Shown here: positions 19,939-28,990 of the stretch, in pieces
How the letters are laid out: each line of letters opens with the position of its first letter
Numbering within the stretch: the stretch's first letter is position 1
Source of the DNA: Myxococcus qinghaiensis
GTDB lineage: Bacteria > Myxococcota > Myxococcia > Myxococcales > Myxococcaceae
Length of the DNA stretch: 64,000 bases
Direction: 5' to 3'
Assembly: GCF_024198215.1 (NCBI RefSeq)
Contig: NZ_JAKCFA010000009.1
Span: 408,072 to 472,071, forward strand
The notes under the pieces: generated by a model
What the model saw: only the letters and a program-made list of their open reading frames with translations
Told to the model about the DNA's origin: nothing
Database searches by the model: none
Program-made: the position numbers and the translations under genes

Positions 19939-21650
19939 GTCGGAAGATGGACCGGCGCCACTACGCGGACATGTTCGGGCCCACCACCGGGGACAAAGTC
20001 CGGCTGGGCGACACGAGCCTATGGGCCGAAGTCGAGCGCGACGCCACCGTCTACGGTGACGAGTGCAAGTTCGGCGGAGGCAAGGTGCTGCGCGAGGGCA
20101 TGGGCCAGCGCGCGGGGGCCGGCGACGCGGACGCGCTGGACGTCGTCCTCACCAACGCGCTCATCCTCGACTGGACGGGCATCTACAAGGCGGACATCGG
20201 AATCAAGGCGGGCCGCATCGTCGGCATCGGCAAGGCGGGCAACCCGGACATCATGGCCGGGGTGACGCCGGGCATGGTGGTGGGCGTCACCACGGAGGCC
20301 ATCTCCGCGGAGGGGCACCTCGTCACGGCGGGCGGGCTGGACACGCACATCCACTTCATCTGCCCGCAGCAGGCGGACGAGGCGCTCGCCAGCGGCATCA
20401 CCACCTGGGTGGGCGGAGGCACCGGCCCCGCGACGGGCACGAAGGCCACGACGTGCACGCCGGGCATCTGGAACCTCCAGCGGATGCTCCAGGCCACTGA
20501 CACGATTCCGCTCAACATCGGCCTCACGGGCAAGGGCAACACGTCCATGCCGGAGGGGCTGGTGGACCAGATTCGCGCGGGCGCCATTGGCCTCAAGCTG
20601 CACGAGGACTGGGGCACCACGCCGGCCGCCATCGACACGTGCCTCACCGTGGCCGAGGACGAGGACGTCCAGGTCACCATCCACACGGACACGCTCAACG
20701 AGTCGGGCTACGTGGATGACTCGCTCGCGGCAATCAAGGGCCGCACCATCCACACGTACCACTCCGAGGGCGCGGGTGGCGGCCATGCACCGGACATCAT
20801 CCGCGTGTGCGGCGTGGACAACGTGCTGCCCTCGTCCACCAACCCCACGCGGCCGTACACGGTGAACACGCTGGACGAGCACCTCGACATGCTCATGGTC
20901 TGCCATCACCTGGACCGGGAGATTCCCGAGGACGTGGCCTTCGCGGAGAGCCGCATCCGGGGCGAGACGATTGCCGCCGAGGACATCCTTCATGACCTGG
21001 GCGCCATCAGCATCATGTCCTCGGACAGCCAGGCCATGGGGCGCGTGGGCGAGGTCATCTGTCGCACCTGGCAGACGGCGCACAAGATGCGCGAGCAGCG
21101 CGGGCGACTGAGCCAGGAGGCGGGCGACAACGACAACCTGCGCATCCGACGGTACGTGGCGAAGTACACCATCAACCCGGCCATCGCCCATGGGCTGTCC
21201 CACGAGGTGGGCTCGGTGGAGGTGGGGAAGCTGGCGGACCTGGTGCTGTGGCGGCCGGCCTTCTTCGGCATCCGGCCGGAGCTGGTCATCAAGGGCGGCT
21301 TCATCGCCTGGGGACAGATGGGCGACGCGAACGCCTCCATTCCCACGCCGCAGCCGTACCTGATGCGGCCCATGTTCGGAGCGCGGGGCCGTGCGCTCGG
21401 GGCCACCAGCGTGGTGTTCGTCTCGCCACGCGCGCTGGCGGAGGGAACGACGCGTGAGCTGGGGCTGACGAAGCGGGTGGTCGCGGTGAAGCGGTGTCGA
21501 GGGTTGAGCAAGCGGGACATGCGGCTCAACGACGCGCTGCCGGTCATCACGGTGGACCCGGAGACGTACGAGGTGCGAGCGGATGGAGAGCTGTTGCGGT
21601 GTGAGGCCGCGGTGAAGCTGCCGCTGGCGCAGCGCTACTCACTGTTCTGA
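19935..21650 (+). CDS. ureC: Urease alpha subunit (catalytic)
   Basis: 571 residues, full length for the alpha chain, which hydrolyses urea to ammonia and carbamate at a dinickel centre. The carbamylated lysine is Lys221 in GLKLHEDWG. Nickel-ligand and catalytic histidines are visible in [30 protein letters not shown] and VCHHLD (His324/325). It begins in the last codons of ureAB (ATGA overlap). Every active-site motif I checked is intact, so the enzyme should be functional if nickel is inserted. Confidence 0.96.
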   Translation: MSRKMDRRHYADMFGPTTGDKVRLGDTSLWAEVERDATVYGDECKFGGGKVLREGMGQRAGAGDADALDVVLTNALILDWTGIYKADIGIKAGRIVGIGKAGNPDIMAGVTPGMVVGVTTEAISAEGHLVTAGGLDTHIHFICPQQADEALASGITTWVGGGTGPATGTKATTCTPGIWNLQRMLQATDTIPLNIGLTGKGNTSMPEGLVDQIRAGAIGLKLHEDWGTTPAAIDTCLTVAEDEDVQVTIHTDTLNESGYVDDSLAAIKGRTIHTYHSEGAGGGHAPDIIRVCGVDNVLPSSTNPTRPYTVNTLDEHLDMLMVCHHLDREIPEDVAFAESRIRGETIAAEDILHDLGAISIMSSDSQAMGRVGEVICRTWQTAHKMREQRGRLSQEAGDNDNLRIRRYVAKYTINPAIAHGLSHEVGSVEVGKLADLVLWRPAFFGIRPELVIKGGFIAWGQMGDANASIPTPQPYLMRPMFGARGRALGATSVVFVSPRALAEGTTRELGLTKRVVAVKRCRGLSKRDMRLNDALPVITVDPETYEVRADGELLRCEAAVKLPLAQRYSLF

Positions 21651-21666
21651 CCGGGAGCCTCGCGCC

Positions 21667-22329
21667 ATGGGCTCGTCGTGGAAGGTGCTTCAGCTGGCGG
21701 ACTCGGGGTTTCCCACGGGGGGCTTCGCGCACTCGGGGGGACTGGAGGCGGCGGTGCAGGCGGGCGAGGTGCGAGGGGCACCGGAGCTGCGCCGCTTCGC
21801 GCGGGAGCTGCTGTGGCAGGCGGGGTATGGAGCGCTGCCGCTGTTGAGCGCGGCGCATCGCGAGCCGTCTCGACTGCCGGAGCTGGACGCGCGCGCGGAG
21901 GCGTTCCTCACCAGCCACGTGGCGCACCGGGCGAGCCGCACGCAGGGCCGGGCATTCCTGGACACGTGCGCGCGCATCTTCCCGGGGCCGGTGGGGCCGC
22001 TGCGCGAGTCGGCGCGAGCGGCGGGGCTGGGCTTCCATCACGCGCCGGTGTTCGGGGCGGTGTTGAACGTGCTGGAGGTGGAGCTGTCGGAGGCGCAGCG
22101 GCTGCATCTGTCGCTGACGTTGAGGGGCACGCTGTCGGCGGCGGTGCGGCTGGGCATCATCGGCACGCACGAGTCGCACCAGCTGCAGCATCAGGCGACG
22201 TCGTTGTTGGACACGGTGTGGGAGCGCTGCGCGGGGCTGGGGTTGGAGGAGCTGGCGCAGCCGTCACCGTTGTTGGACTTGCTGGGTTCGACGCACGACC
22301 GGCTCTATTCGAGACTCTTCCTGTCCTGA
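21667..22329 (+). CDS. ureF: Urease accessory protein UreF
   Basis: 220 residues, the usual length. The N-terminus (LQLADSGFPTGGFAHSGGLE) is the conserved UreF start. Later helices include GAVLNVLEVELSEAQRLHLSL and RLGIIGTHESHQLQHQ. UreF bridges UreD and UreG in the nickel-insertion complex and gates the GTPase. It starts 16 bp after ureC with GGGAG upstream of the ATG and is followed closely by ureG. Confidence 0.92.
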   Translation: MGSSWKVLQLADSGFPTGGFAHSGGLEAAVQAGEVRGAPELRRFARELLWQAGYGALPLLSAAHREPSRLPELDARAEAFLTSHVAHRASRTQGRAFLDTCARIFPGPVGPLRESARAAGLGFHHAPVFGAVLNVLEVELSEAQRLHLSLTLRGTLSAAVRLGIIGTHESHQLQHQATSLLDTVWERCAGLGLEELAQPSPLLDLLGSTHDRLYSRLFLS

Positions 22330-22341
22330 GGTGAAGCGCAC

Positions 22342-23079
22342 ATGCACGACGATGACCACCGCGGCCATGGCCATGACGACGAGCACGACCACACGCATGA
22401 GGAGTGGGACCACCCGGGCCACTTCGAGGAGCGGGAGGAGCCGAAGAAGCGCGACTACCAGTCCCGGGCCTTCACCATCGGCATCGGCGGCCCGGTGGGC
22501 AGCGGGAAGACGGCGCTGGTGCTGGCGCTGTGCCGCAGGCTGCGCGAGCGCTACCGGCTGGGCGTGGTGACGAACGACATCTTCACCAAGGAGGACGCGG
22601 AGTTCCTGGTCCGCAACCACGCGCTGTCACCGGAGCGAATCAAGGCGGTGGAGACGGGAGGCTGTCCGCACGCGGCGATTCGCGAGGACATCAGCCACAA
22701 CCTGCTGGCGCTGGAGCAGTTGATGGAGGAGCTGACGCCGGAGCTGCTGATTGTGGAGAGCGGCGGCGACAACCTGGCGGCGCAGTACAGCCGGGAGCTG
22801 GCGGACTACACGGTGTATGTCATTGACGTGGCGGGCGGGGACAAGGTGCCGCGCAAGGGCGGGCCGGGAATCACGCAGTCGGACCTGCTCATCATCAACA
22901 AGACGGACCTGGCGCCGCACGTGGGCGCGGACCTGGGAGTGATGGAGCGAGACGCGAAGAAGATGCGCGGCAGCGGGCCGTTCGTCTTCACCCAGGTCAC
23001 CAAGGACGTGGGCCTGGACGAGGTCGTCGAGCATCTGCTCACCGCGTGGAAGCAGCGCACCGGCGCCCGCGCGTCCTGA
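22342..23079 (+). CDS. ureG: Urease accessory GTPase UreG with His-rich N-terminus
   Basis: 245 residues, about 40 longer than a typical UreG. The extra N-terminal part (first 28 residues) contains nine histidines among Asp and Glu, a likely nickel-binding tail. The GTPase core follows, with the P-loop GGPVGSGKT, the metal motif [20 protein letters not shown] and [10 protein letters not shown]. UreG uses GTP to load nickel into urease. There is no ureE in the operon, so this tail may supply the metal-delivery function normally given by UreE. Start at ATG 22342 with GAGGTGA 7 bases upstream. Confidence 0.95.
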   Translation: MHDDDHRGHGHDDEHDHTHEEWDHPGHFEEREEPKKRDYQSRAFTIGIGGPVGSGKTALVLALCRRLRERYRLGVVTNDIFTKEDAEFLVRNHALSPERIKAVETGGCPHAAIREDISHNLLALEQLMEELTPELLIVESGGDNLAAQYSRELADYTVYVIDVAGGDKVPRKGGPGITQSDLLIINKTDLAPHVGADLGVMERDAKKMRGSGPFVFTQVTKDVGLDEVVEHLLTAWKQRTGARAS

Positions 23080-23098
23080 CCTCCTCGCGAGCTCCAAC

Positions 23099-23131
23099 AG
23101 TGCCTCCCGCTGTCATTGGTTGGGAGGCGCT
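23099..23131. terminator. Hairpin between convergent genes
   Basis: AGTGCCTCCC at 23099-23108 pairs with GGGAGGCGCT at 23122-23131, with one G-T wobble and a 13-base loop. It sits just after the ureG stop and before the stop of the opposing small gene. There is no T-run on either side, so this is at most a weak or factor-assisted bidirectional terminator. Confidence 0.4.
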
Positions 23132-23142
23132 GTCGACGCGAC

Positions 23143-23526
23143 TCACGTCAAGGTGTCGCCATCCACTTGGAGAATCACCGGACAATTCTCACGGTCCGCG
23201 GGGTCATAGGCCACATCCAACACCGCGCCGGCCACCAGCCGGAGGATGAGCTCACGCCCGTGCACCAGACGCACCTGCTCCACGAGCCAGTCCTTGCCCG
23301 GCTCCCCTTCGTGCATCAGGAGCCGCAGGTGCATGGTGGCCTCGTCGCCCACGAACATCGAATCGTATGTGACTTCGCGCAACGTGGCCTTCACCCGTCG
23401 GCCATGGGTGAGAATCCAGTTCCGCCTGTGGCGCTGCTGCCGGACCTTCCTGATGGCCAGCGCCCCGACAAAGATGACCAGCAGACTCGAGCCGGCCCAA
23501 AGCCACGGATGGGGATGATCAAACAT
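23143..23526 (-). CDS. Small single-pass membrane protein, hypothetical
   Basis: 127 residues. One N-terminal transmembrane helix (WLWAGSSLLVIFVGALAI) is followed by basic residues (RKVRQQRHRRNW), which predicts a cytoplasmic C-terminal domain. The soluble part is beta-rich (GRRVKATLREVTYD, GRELILRLVAGAVLDVAYDP) and recalls DUF3592-like or OB-like membrane-associated domains, but I do not assign it. Start ATG 23526 has GGGGGG 4-5 bases upstream. It converges with ureG and shows no functional link to it. Confidence 0.65.
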   Translation of the reverse strand: MFDHPHPWLWAGSSLLVIFVGALAIRKVRQQRHRRNWILTHGRRVKATLREVTYDSMFVGDEATMHLRLLMHEGEPGKDWLVEQVRLVHGRELILRLVAGAVLDVAYDPADRENCPVILQVDGDTLT

Positions 23527-23838
23527 GGCGCCCCCCTACCTCAACTTCTCGCCATCGAACCATGCTGCTTTCACTCATCGACCGCCCCCTCTGAAAGTGC
23601 GCCTGGGATTTTCCCATCGACGACATCAGGGCGGCCAGGACAAAGCGCCGCGTGGTCGCTCGGCCCGGGGGGTGACAGCAGCAACGTCGCGATGCGCGCT
23701 GGGACCAGCCCATCCCCCTGGAACGCGACGCGGACCGGGCCGAAGCGTTGGGATGCGACCACTTCAGGTGAAGGCTCCGGTGATGACGGGTACCCATGGC
23801 AGGTGTTCTGGGACATACCCGTCTTCGCGACCCACTCC
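23527..23838. other. Intergenic region
   Basis: About 310 bases between divergent genes. Open frames here are short and lack codon bias or domain content. I see no RNA gene or repeat; promoters for the flanking genes are expected but not distinct. Confidence 0.4.
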
Positions 23839-25209
23839 ATGACGACCTCCTCCATGACCCTCCTGCATCTCGTGCGATGTGCCCTGCTCGGAACGCTGCT
23901 CCTGCTCACGGCCTGTGGCGACGAGGACGACCCGTCACCTGGTGACCCTGTCGACGCGGGTGTCCAGGGGCGCGACGCGGGAACGGACGCGGGGAGCGAT
24001 GCAGGATCCGATGCAGGCCCGCCCATCGAGGTGCCCTCGATTCCCGCGCAGACGGTGACGCTGGGCGGGCAGTCCTACGTCGCCTATCAGCGCGCCGGGG
24101 ACACGTTCCGCATCGTCTGTCAGGCGCCCTGCCCCATCGATGAGTCGTACATCTTCGCTCGCTACGCGGGCTTTCGCGCCGTGAAGGACGACCTGCTGTC
24201 ACTCACGGGGGTCGACGTGGTGTCGAAGATGGCGCCGGTGGACATCCACCTCGCCTCGGACAGCGTGTGCGGGAGCCCGGGCAACCTCGCGGGCGCGTCG
24301 TTCATGAACTCCACACCGGAAGGCCCGGGACCCGGGTCGAACGTCTGCCTGTGGGACTTGGAGGCCTCGCAAGCCCAGCCACCCAACGTCCCGCGCCCCC
24401 TGACAGTGGAGAACGCGCTGGCTCGCGAGAACCAGGTGCTCGTGGCACACGAGTACGCGCACGTCGTGTTCTTCCTGCGCCATGAGCTCTCTCACGAGTG
24501 GTTCGTGCGCGCGGTCTCCTACCGCATCGGCGGAGAAGCCCAGAGTCTGTGTGATGCGACGAACGAGCTCTTCGCGCCCACGGCCTGGAACCTGTGCCAG
24601 CAACACGGGCTCGACTATCCGCAGCTCGCGGAGAGCATGCGGCGAATCGACACGCTGTGGTCCAGGGGCGATGGCACGGAGTCCCTCTTCCTGGGCGTTC
24701 CCCTCGCCACGTCCATGTACCAGTATCACCGCATCCTGGACGGCCTCGCGGGCGAGGACACCTTCGCGGGCCTGACGCTGGCGGGCGAGCTGCGTCCGAA
24801 CCAATGCGGTGACGTGGCGAGCTTCACCCCGGCCGGAGGCACTGTCTCCATGTATGGAGGGCGAGTGCGCTGGGAGCTTCCGGCGGGGGCCGTGGCCTCG
24901 GAGTTTCATGTCGGGCCTGGAAGCTGGCGCTCGGGAATGGTGGTGCCGAGCGGATGGGAATCGTTCGCCGGGGCGCACAACTACTCCTTCACGTTCGGGG
25001 AAGACCCGCTCTTGAAGCAGGCTCGACTGACGGTGAGTTACGACCCGAGCCTCATGCCCGCAGGCGCGTCCGAGTCCTCCCTCACGCTCTACTGGAAGCC
25101 CGCGGCGAGCATCGCGCAGGAGGTTCCGGGAGCGCAGGTGGACACAGCGGCGAACACCGTGAGCGGCACCGTGTCGCGGTTGGGGCGCTACATCGTCGCG
25201 CCGCGCTGA
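23839..25209 (+). CDS. Lipoprotein with HExxH metallopeptidase-like motif
   Basis: 456 residues from ATG 23839 (MTTSSMTLLHLVRCALLGTL), giving a lipoprotein signal with lipobox LLTAC. An Asp/Ala/Gly linker (DAGTDAGSDAGSDAG), typical of surface lipoproteins of myxobacteria, follows. The central domain contains HEYAHVVFF, an HExxH zinc motif. About 30 residues later comes GGEAQ, which could supply the third ligand. A second HELSH motif follows the first closely. The C-terminus is beta-rich, with a ZU5-like or Ig-like look (PAGGTVSMYGGRVRWELPAGAV). It may be a surface metalloprotease, but the family is not recognised. Confidence 0.7.
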   Translation: MTTSSMTLLHLVRCALLGTLLLLTACGDEDDPSPGDPVDAGVQGRDAGTDAGSDAGSDAGPPIEVPSIPAQTVTLGGQSYVAYQRAGDTFRIVCQAPCPIDESYIFARYAGFRAVKDDLLSLTGVDVVSKMAPVDIHLASDSVCGSPGNLAGASFMNSTPEGPGPGSNVCLWDLEASQAQPPNVPRPLTVENALARENQVLVAHEYAHVVFFLRHELSHEWFVRAVSYRIGGEAQSLCDATNELFAPTAWNLCQQHGLDYPQLAESMRRIDTLWSRGDGTESLFLGVPLATSMYQYHRILDGLAGEDTFAGLTLAGELRPNQCGDVASFTPAGGTVSMYGGRVRWELPAGAVASEFHVGPGSWRSGMVVPSGWESFAGAHNYSFTFGEDPLLKQARLTVSYDPSLMPAGASESSLTLYWKPAASIAQEVPGAQVDTAANTVSGTVSRLGRYIVAPR

Positions 25210-25237
25210 GGGAAGGGCGGGTGCTACGCTCGCGCGC

Positions 25238-26077
25238 ATGATGTCCTCGACCACGACGGGCTTCTGGGGCCCGAGCACTTCGACGGTGGACTGGTGCGAG
25301 ACGAACTACCAGCACCTGTTCCACGTCGGAGAGCTGTTCAACTCGGCGTCCAGTCTCATCCTGGTCCTCACGGGGGTGCTGGGCGTCGTGCTGCACCGAC
25401 GGGTGCTGGAGCGGCGGTTCCTCCTCGCCTTCGCGTTGCTCGCGCTGGTGGGAGTGGGCAGCACGGCGTTCCACATGACGCTGCGCCGCGAGCACCAGAT
25501 GTTGGACGAGCTGCCGATGCTCTATCTGGCCATCGTCATCGTCTACATCCTGCTGGAGGACCGGCCCCAGCGACGGTTCGGGAGCTGGTTCCCGTGGGTG
25601 TTGTTCGGGCACGCGGTGCTCGTGACGTACCTGACAGCGTTCACCCGGGGCGCGGTGCAGTTCTTCCTCTTCCAGGTGAGCTTCGCGTCGCTGGAGTTCT
25701 TCGCGCTCGGGCGGACGTACTTCCTCCAGCGGCGCAGTCCGGACGTGGCCACGAAACGACTGTTCCAGCTCGGCATCGGGGCCTATGCGCTCGCGATTGT
25801 CTTGTGGGTGAGCGACATCCAGTTCTGCCCCACGCTCAACGAGACGCTACCGGCGCGAGGCATTCCGAATCCCCAGTTCCATGCCTGGTGGCACGTGCTC
25901 GTGGCCTTCGGGTTCAACGCGCTCCTGCTCGTGATTGCACGGGAGCGGTTGAGGACGCTGGGAAAGGAGTCCCAGCTGCGGGCCGTGCTGGGCGTGATTC
26001 CGCGAGTCCTGTTGCCTTCACGGCTCGAGGAGCAGGCGACACCGCCCTCATCGCGGGACGGAGCAAATCCCACCTGA
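25238..26077 (+). CDS. Alkaline ceramidase family membrane hydrolase
   Basis: 279 residues with about seven hydrophobic helices. It matches the alkaline ceramidase (ACER/YPC1) family, mostly known from eukaryotes, which cleaves the amide bond of ceramides. The N-terminal GFWGPSTSTVDWCETNY carries the calcium-site residues Asp18, Trp19, Glu21, Asn23 and, later, Glu32. The zinc ligands are His79 in GSTAFHMTL and His215/His219 in HAWWH. MLDELPMLY is also conserved. Spacing matches the human ACER3 layout closely. Myxobacteria make ceramides, so a lipid-remodelling role is plausible. Start ATG 25238 or 25241. Confidence 0.85.
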   Translation: MMSSTTTGFWGPSTSTVDWCETNYQHLFHVGELFNSASSLILVLTGVLGVVLHRRVLERRFLLAFALLALVGVGSTAFHMTLRREHQMLDELPMLYLAIVIVYILLEDRPQRRFGSWFPWVLFGHAVLVTYLTAFTRGAVQFFLFQVSFASLEFFALGRTYFLQRRSPDVATKRLFQLGIGAYALAIVLWVSDIQFCPTLNETLPARGIPNPQFHAWWHVLVAFGFNALLLVIARERLRTLGKESQLRAVLGVIPRVLLPSRLEEQATPPSSRDGANPT

Positions 26078-26093
26078 CCCCAAGGGGGCCGGC

Positions 26094-26555
26094 CTATTCG
26101 TTCAGCCAGTAGAGCCTGTCGCCGCCCGACAGCGCGCGCGCCAAAAACTCACGGAACGAAGCGGCAATCGGCCGGCACTTGAGGGGATACGATTCGTGCC
26201 ACCCATCCAGGAGCGGGTAGCCGCCGGCGCGAGGTGCACTGACGTCGAGAAGGGCATAGTCCCCGTCCTGGACATCCACGACCGCCCACCAGTCAGCGGG
26301 CCCCGCCGAGTCCTCGTCTCTTCCGCGAATCGCGATGCGCGCACGCCGAATCTCCGCGAGGGAGAGGATGCTGTAGCGCGCATCCGGCAACGGGTCGAAG
26401 AGCTCGGCGCCATCACAGTGTTGATAGAAGGCACGAAGCTCATCATCCAGGCGCCAGCCCACGCGCTCCTCGAAGGCGGCGATCTCCGCTGGAGCCGCGG
26501 GCGCATGCGGATGATGGGCACGGGAGACTTCGGCGAGGAGTTCTTCCATCGTCAT
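26094..26555 (-). CDS. SMI1/KNR4-family immunity protein
   Basis: 153 residues from ATG 26555 (MTMEELLAEVSRAHH). It shows the SMI1/KNR4 pattern: EIAAFEERVGWRLDDELRAFYQHCDGAELF near the start, then ILSLAEIRRAR and a mid-domain WWAVVDVQDGDYALLDV. This superfamily supplies many immunity proteins for polymorphic toxins. It begins 2 bases after the stop of the lipoprotein toxin gene on the same strand, so the two form a toxin-immunity operon. It would neutralise the toxin in the cytoplasm of the producer and its kin. Confidence 0.85.
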   Translation of the reverse strand: MTMEELLAEVSRAHHPHAPAAPAEIAAFEERVGWRLDDELRAFYQHCDGAELFDPLPDARYSILSLAEIRRARIAIRGRDEDSAGPADWWAVVDVQDGDYALLDVSAPRAGGYPLLDGWHESYPLKCRPIAASFREFLARALSGGDRLYWLNE

Positions 26556-26557
26556 GG

Positions 26558-27205
26558 TCAATCCACGTACGGCTTCACTGGTCCGATGGAGAGCCATCGC
26601 GGGTCCCTGGCATAGCATGCAGGGTACGCGTCGTTGACGACCTTGTGCACCTCTTCAGGGAGGGGGAGCACGTTCGATTGAGCCGTGGGGTGTCCACCAT
26701 GGAGCAGGTCGTGAATGTGGTGCCCCGGCCAGTTCCGGCCAGCGGTCTGTGGCCACTCGCCCAACTCTTCTGCCCAGGTGCGCCGGAAGGTCTTCCGCAC
26801 GTTGTCCCATTGGCGGCGGAGTTCCTCCGCATTGCCGACCGTCGGGTAGTCACAGCAGCAGTGTGTCACAGCGAGGCGAGTGCCACCCTCGGCGGGTAAA
26901 CCCAGGAAGCGGCCCGTCCAATCCCCCTTGATGTCCGCCAGCCAGATGCAGCCAAGCAGCGCGTGCCCAGCTGTGGCACATCGTTGCTCACACCGCGCCA
27001 TCCACTGTGCGTTGCATTGCCAGGGACCGTAATAGATGGCCGTTCGCACCGAACCACCATCAGGCGTCGGCATCGATGGGCCTATCCATTTCGCCGCGGC
27101 TGGCGCGGCACCGACGGAGCCGACAGTGGCTGAGCCGCAGCCCGAAGTGACGAGCAACAGGAGCGTGCTGCTCGCGCGCGACAGGGGCAAGAGGGAGAGG
27201 GGCAT
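26558..27205 (-). CDS. Lipoprotein polymorphic toxin with HNH-like C-terminus (SitA-like)
   Basis: 215 residues from ATG 27205. The first 23 residues form a lipoprotein signal, with the acylated Cys expected at position 23 (VTSGC). The middle is Cys-rich (C64, C72, C76, C86 and a CCC run at 116-118), including YYGPWQCNAQWMARCEQRCA. The C-terminus reads WPGHHIHDLLHGG then NVLPLPEEVHKVVN. This is an HH-N-H arrangement like HNH-type polymorphic nuclease toxins (His162/His163, Asn178, His187). Lipoprotein toxins with linked immunity genes are the hallmark of the Sit system, in which myxobacteria deliver SitA by outer-membrane exchange. Assignment to SitA is by analogy. A TTG start at 27268 is less likely. 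Confidence 0.75.
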   Translation of the reverse strand: MPLSLLPLSRASSTLLLLVTSGCGSATVGSVGAAPAAAKWIGPSMPTPDGGSVRTAIYYGPWQCNAQWMARCEQRCATAGHALLGCIWLADIKGDWTGRFLGLPAEGGTRLAVTHCCCDYPTVGNAEELRRQWDNVRKTFRRTWAEELGEWPQTAGRNWPGHHIHDLLHGGHPTAQSNVLPLPEEVHKVVNDAYPACYARDPRWLSIGPVKPYVD

Positions 27206-27290
27206 GAGGACGAGATAGGCCCAACCGACTCGGGAAGCAAATCCAGACGATGCCCATTCCTTGACCAACCTTCACGCACCGCTATCCCAA

Positions 27291-28766
27291 TCAGGGAGCG
27301 AAGCGCACCGCGAAGGAGCTCTGCTCCGTGGCATTCCCGTGGGGTCCGTCGTCGAAGGAGAATGGGCCCGAGAAGACACCGAACAGCGTGGGTGCACCGC
27401 TCATGTCCACCCCAATTCCTCTCACTCGGAGATAGGGCGCACGCACGCCCACGGGCCCCGTATAGGTCCTCGAGGTATGCACCACGGCACCGGCCGCGTC
27501 CCGCTTCGTGTAGCGCAGCGACACCGGTGACGCGGACTCCCGGGAAACACCCGTGAACGACTGTCCCCACGCATCCGTCGCGACGCCGAAGACCCACTCG
27601 TTCGCGAAGCGCTCGAACGTCCCCTCATTCGACAGGTCCGCGTTCAACACGCCCGAGAACCCGAACGCGCCCTGTCCCGTCACACCATCACCCAGCCCCA
27701 CGTCGCCCTCGGCATTCCCTCCGACATGGACCCGCCCGTTCTCCCCGAGAGCGACGTCTCCTGGCTCGCAATCCGTGTCCACTCCGCCGCCCAGGACCCG
27801 TCGATGAACGGGCCTCAGGTCAGCCCCCAGCGCTGCAATCAGGCAGCTCGGAGCAGCCAGCACCAGCGGCTCGCTCCCCGCCGAGTCCACCACCGTGCCC
27901 GTCCGCAACCGGCCCCCCAGCACCACGCCCCCGCTCTCCGTGAGCGCCAGCGTCCGGATGACCGCCTCCGCCCCTCCCATCACATACGTCCCCAGGGGCC
28001 TGCCATTCGCCGGGTCGAACGCGAGCACGAAGCCATTCGCTCCCAGCGCCACGGGTGACACCTCCGTCGTCCCCGCGCTCGTCACGAGCCGCACACGCCC
28101 CAAAGACAGGTCACTGACGCTGAATACACAGCCGATGGCCCCCAGCCCACCGCGCACCTGGAGCTCCTTGCGGAACAAGCCACAGTAGGGCTGCACGTAT
28201 CTCTGCTCTCCAGAGACAATCCCCATCGCCCACAGCGCCTTCCCATCCGCGCCGCGAAGCTTCACGAGGAAGCTCGAAATCTCCCCTCGGCCGATGCCCA
28301 CCGTGACGCCATCTCCGAAGTCGAGACCGTCGTGGTTGTCCTTCAACAGGCCCGCCAGATAGACATCACCCGCTTCGTCGAAGGCCACCGCGTTCGCCGC
28401 TTCGATCTCCACCGTCGAGAAGCTCCGCTTCCACGCGAGCGCCCCCTTCGAGTCGAGCACCGCCACCAACAAGTCGTAGTTCGGAATCGTCGTGCCCGGG
28501 CCGTAGTGAGCGAAGGGAACTCCCGCCACCGTTCCTTCCCGGAAGGGCGAGGCAGCCAGTGCGACGCGTCCATCCGCCCCCACCGCGAAGGCATCTCCTG
28601 TCGCGGCTCCCGGCGTGATGTCCGCATACCAACGAAAGACACCCGAGGTCGGCGGCACGGGCCCCAGGGCGTCTCCAGCCCCGTCGTCCTTCGCTCCATC
28701 GTCGGAGCAGCTCATCCCCGCCAGCAGCCCCACCCACACAACCACCGCACGCGTGCGCTGCATCAT
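27291..28766 (-). CDS. Large lipoprotein with beta-propeller-like repeats
   Basis: 491 residues from ATG 28766, with AGGGGGA 5 bases upstream. The signal MMQRTRAVVVWVGLLAGMSC is a lipoprotein signal (lipobox AGMSC), followed by a DDGAKDDGAGD linker. The body repeats a beta-strand unit seen in SBBP-type or PQQ-like propellers: GDAFAVGADGRVALAASPF, ANAVAFDEAGDVYLAGLL, GDVALGENGRVHVGGNA. No catalytic motif is visible. It is probably a surface-exposed adhesion or binding protein, as with many myxobacterial propeller lipoproteins. Confidence 0.75.
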   Translation of the reverse strand: MMQRTRAVVVWVGLLAGMSCSDDGAKDDGAGDALGPVPPTSGVFRWYADITPGAATGDAFAVGADGRVALAASPFREGTVAGVPFAHYGPGTTIPNYDLLVAVLDSKGALAWKRSFSTVEIEAANAVAFDEAGDVYLAGLLKDNHDGLDFGDGVTVGIGRGEISSFLVKLRGADGKALWAMGIVSGEQRYVQPYCGLFRKELQVRGGLGAIGCVFSVSDLSLGRVRLVTSAGTTEVSPVALGANGFVLAFDPANGRPLGTYVMGGAEAVIRTLALTESGGVVLGGRLRTGTVVDSAGSEPLVLAAPSCLIAALGADLRPVHRRVLGGGVDTDCEPGDVALGENGRVHVGGNAEGDVGLGDGVTGQGAFGFSGVLNADLSNEGTFERFANEWVFGVATDAWGQSFTGVSRESASPVSLRYTKRDAAGAVVHTSRTYTGPVGVRAPYLRVRGIGVDMSGAPTLFGVFSGPFSFDDGPHGNATEQSSFAVRFAP

Positions 28767-28990
28767 GCGTCCCCCTGGGTCATCACGAGACCGGACCACC
28801 CTGGCGCACAGCGAGCCGGGGCGAGGGACAGCCACTTCAAGGCATGGGCCAGGACGCTCGCGCGCGCCCCGGCAAGTCATTCCCCGACGTTACGCCGGCA
28901 CACCTTGCCCACCGCGAAGTGGCATGCGCGCCTTGCGCGAGGTCGCGGTGGCACGCACCGCACCACGACCCCGCACCTCCTCCTTCGTGA

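Noticed and set aside
24001..24030. DNA repeat at the Asp/Ala/Gly linker
   Set aside because: It is a short coding repeat for a lipoprotein spacer, common in this group, not a separate element.
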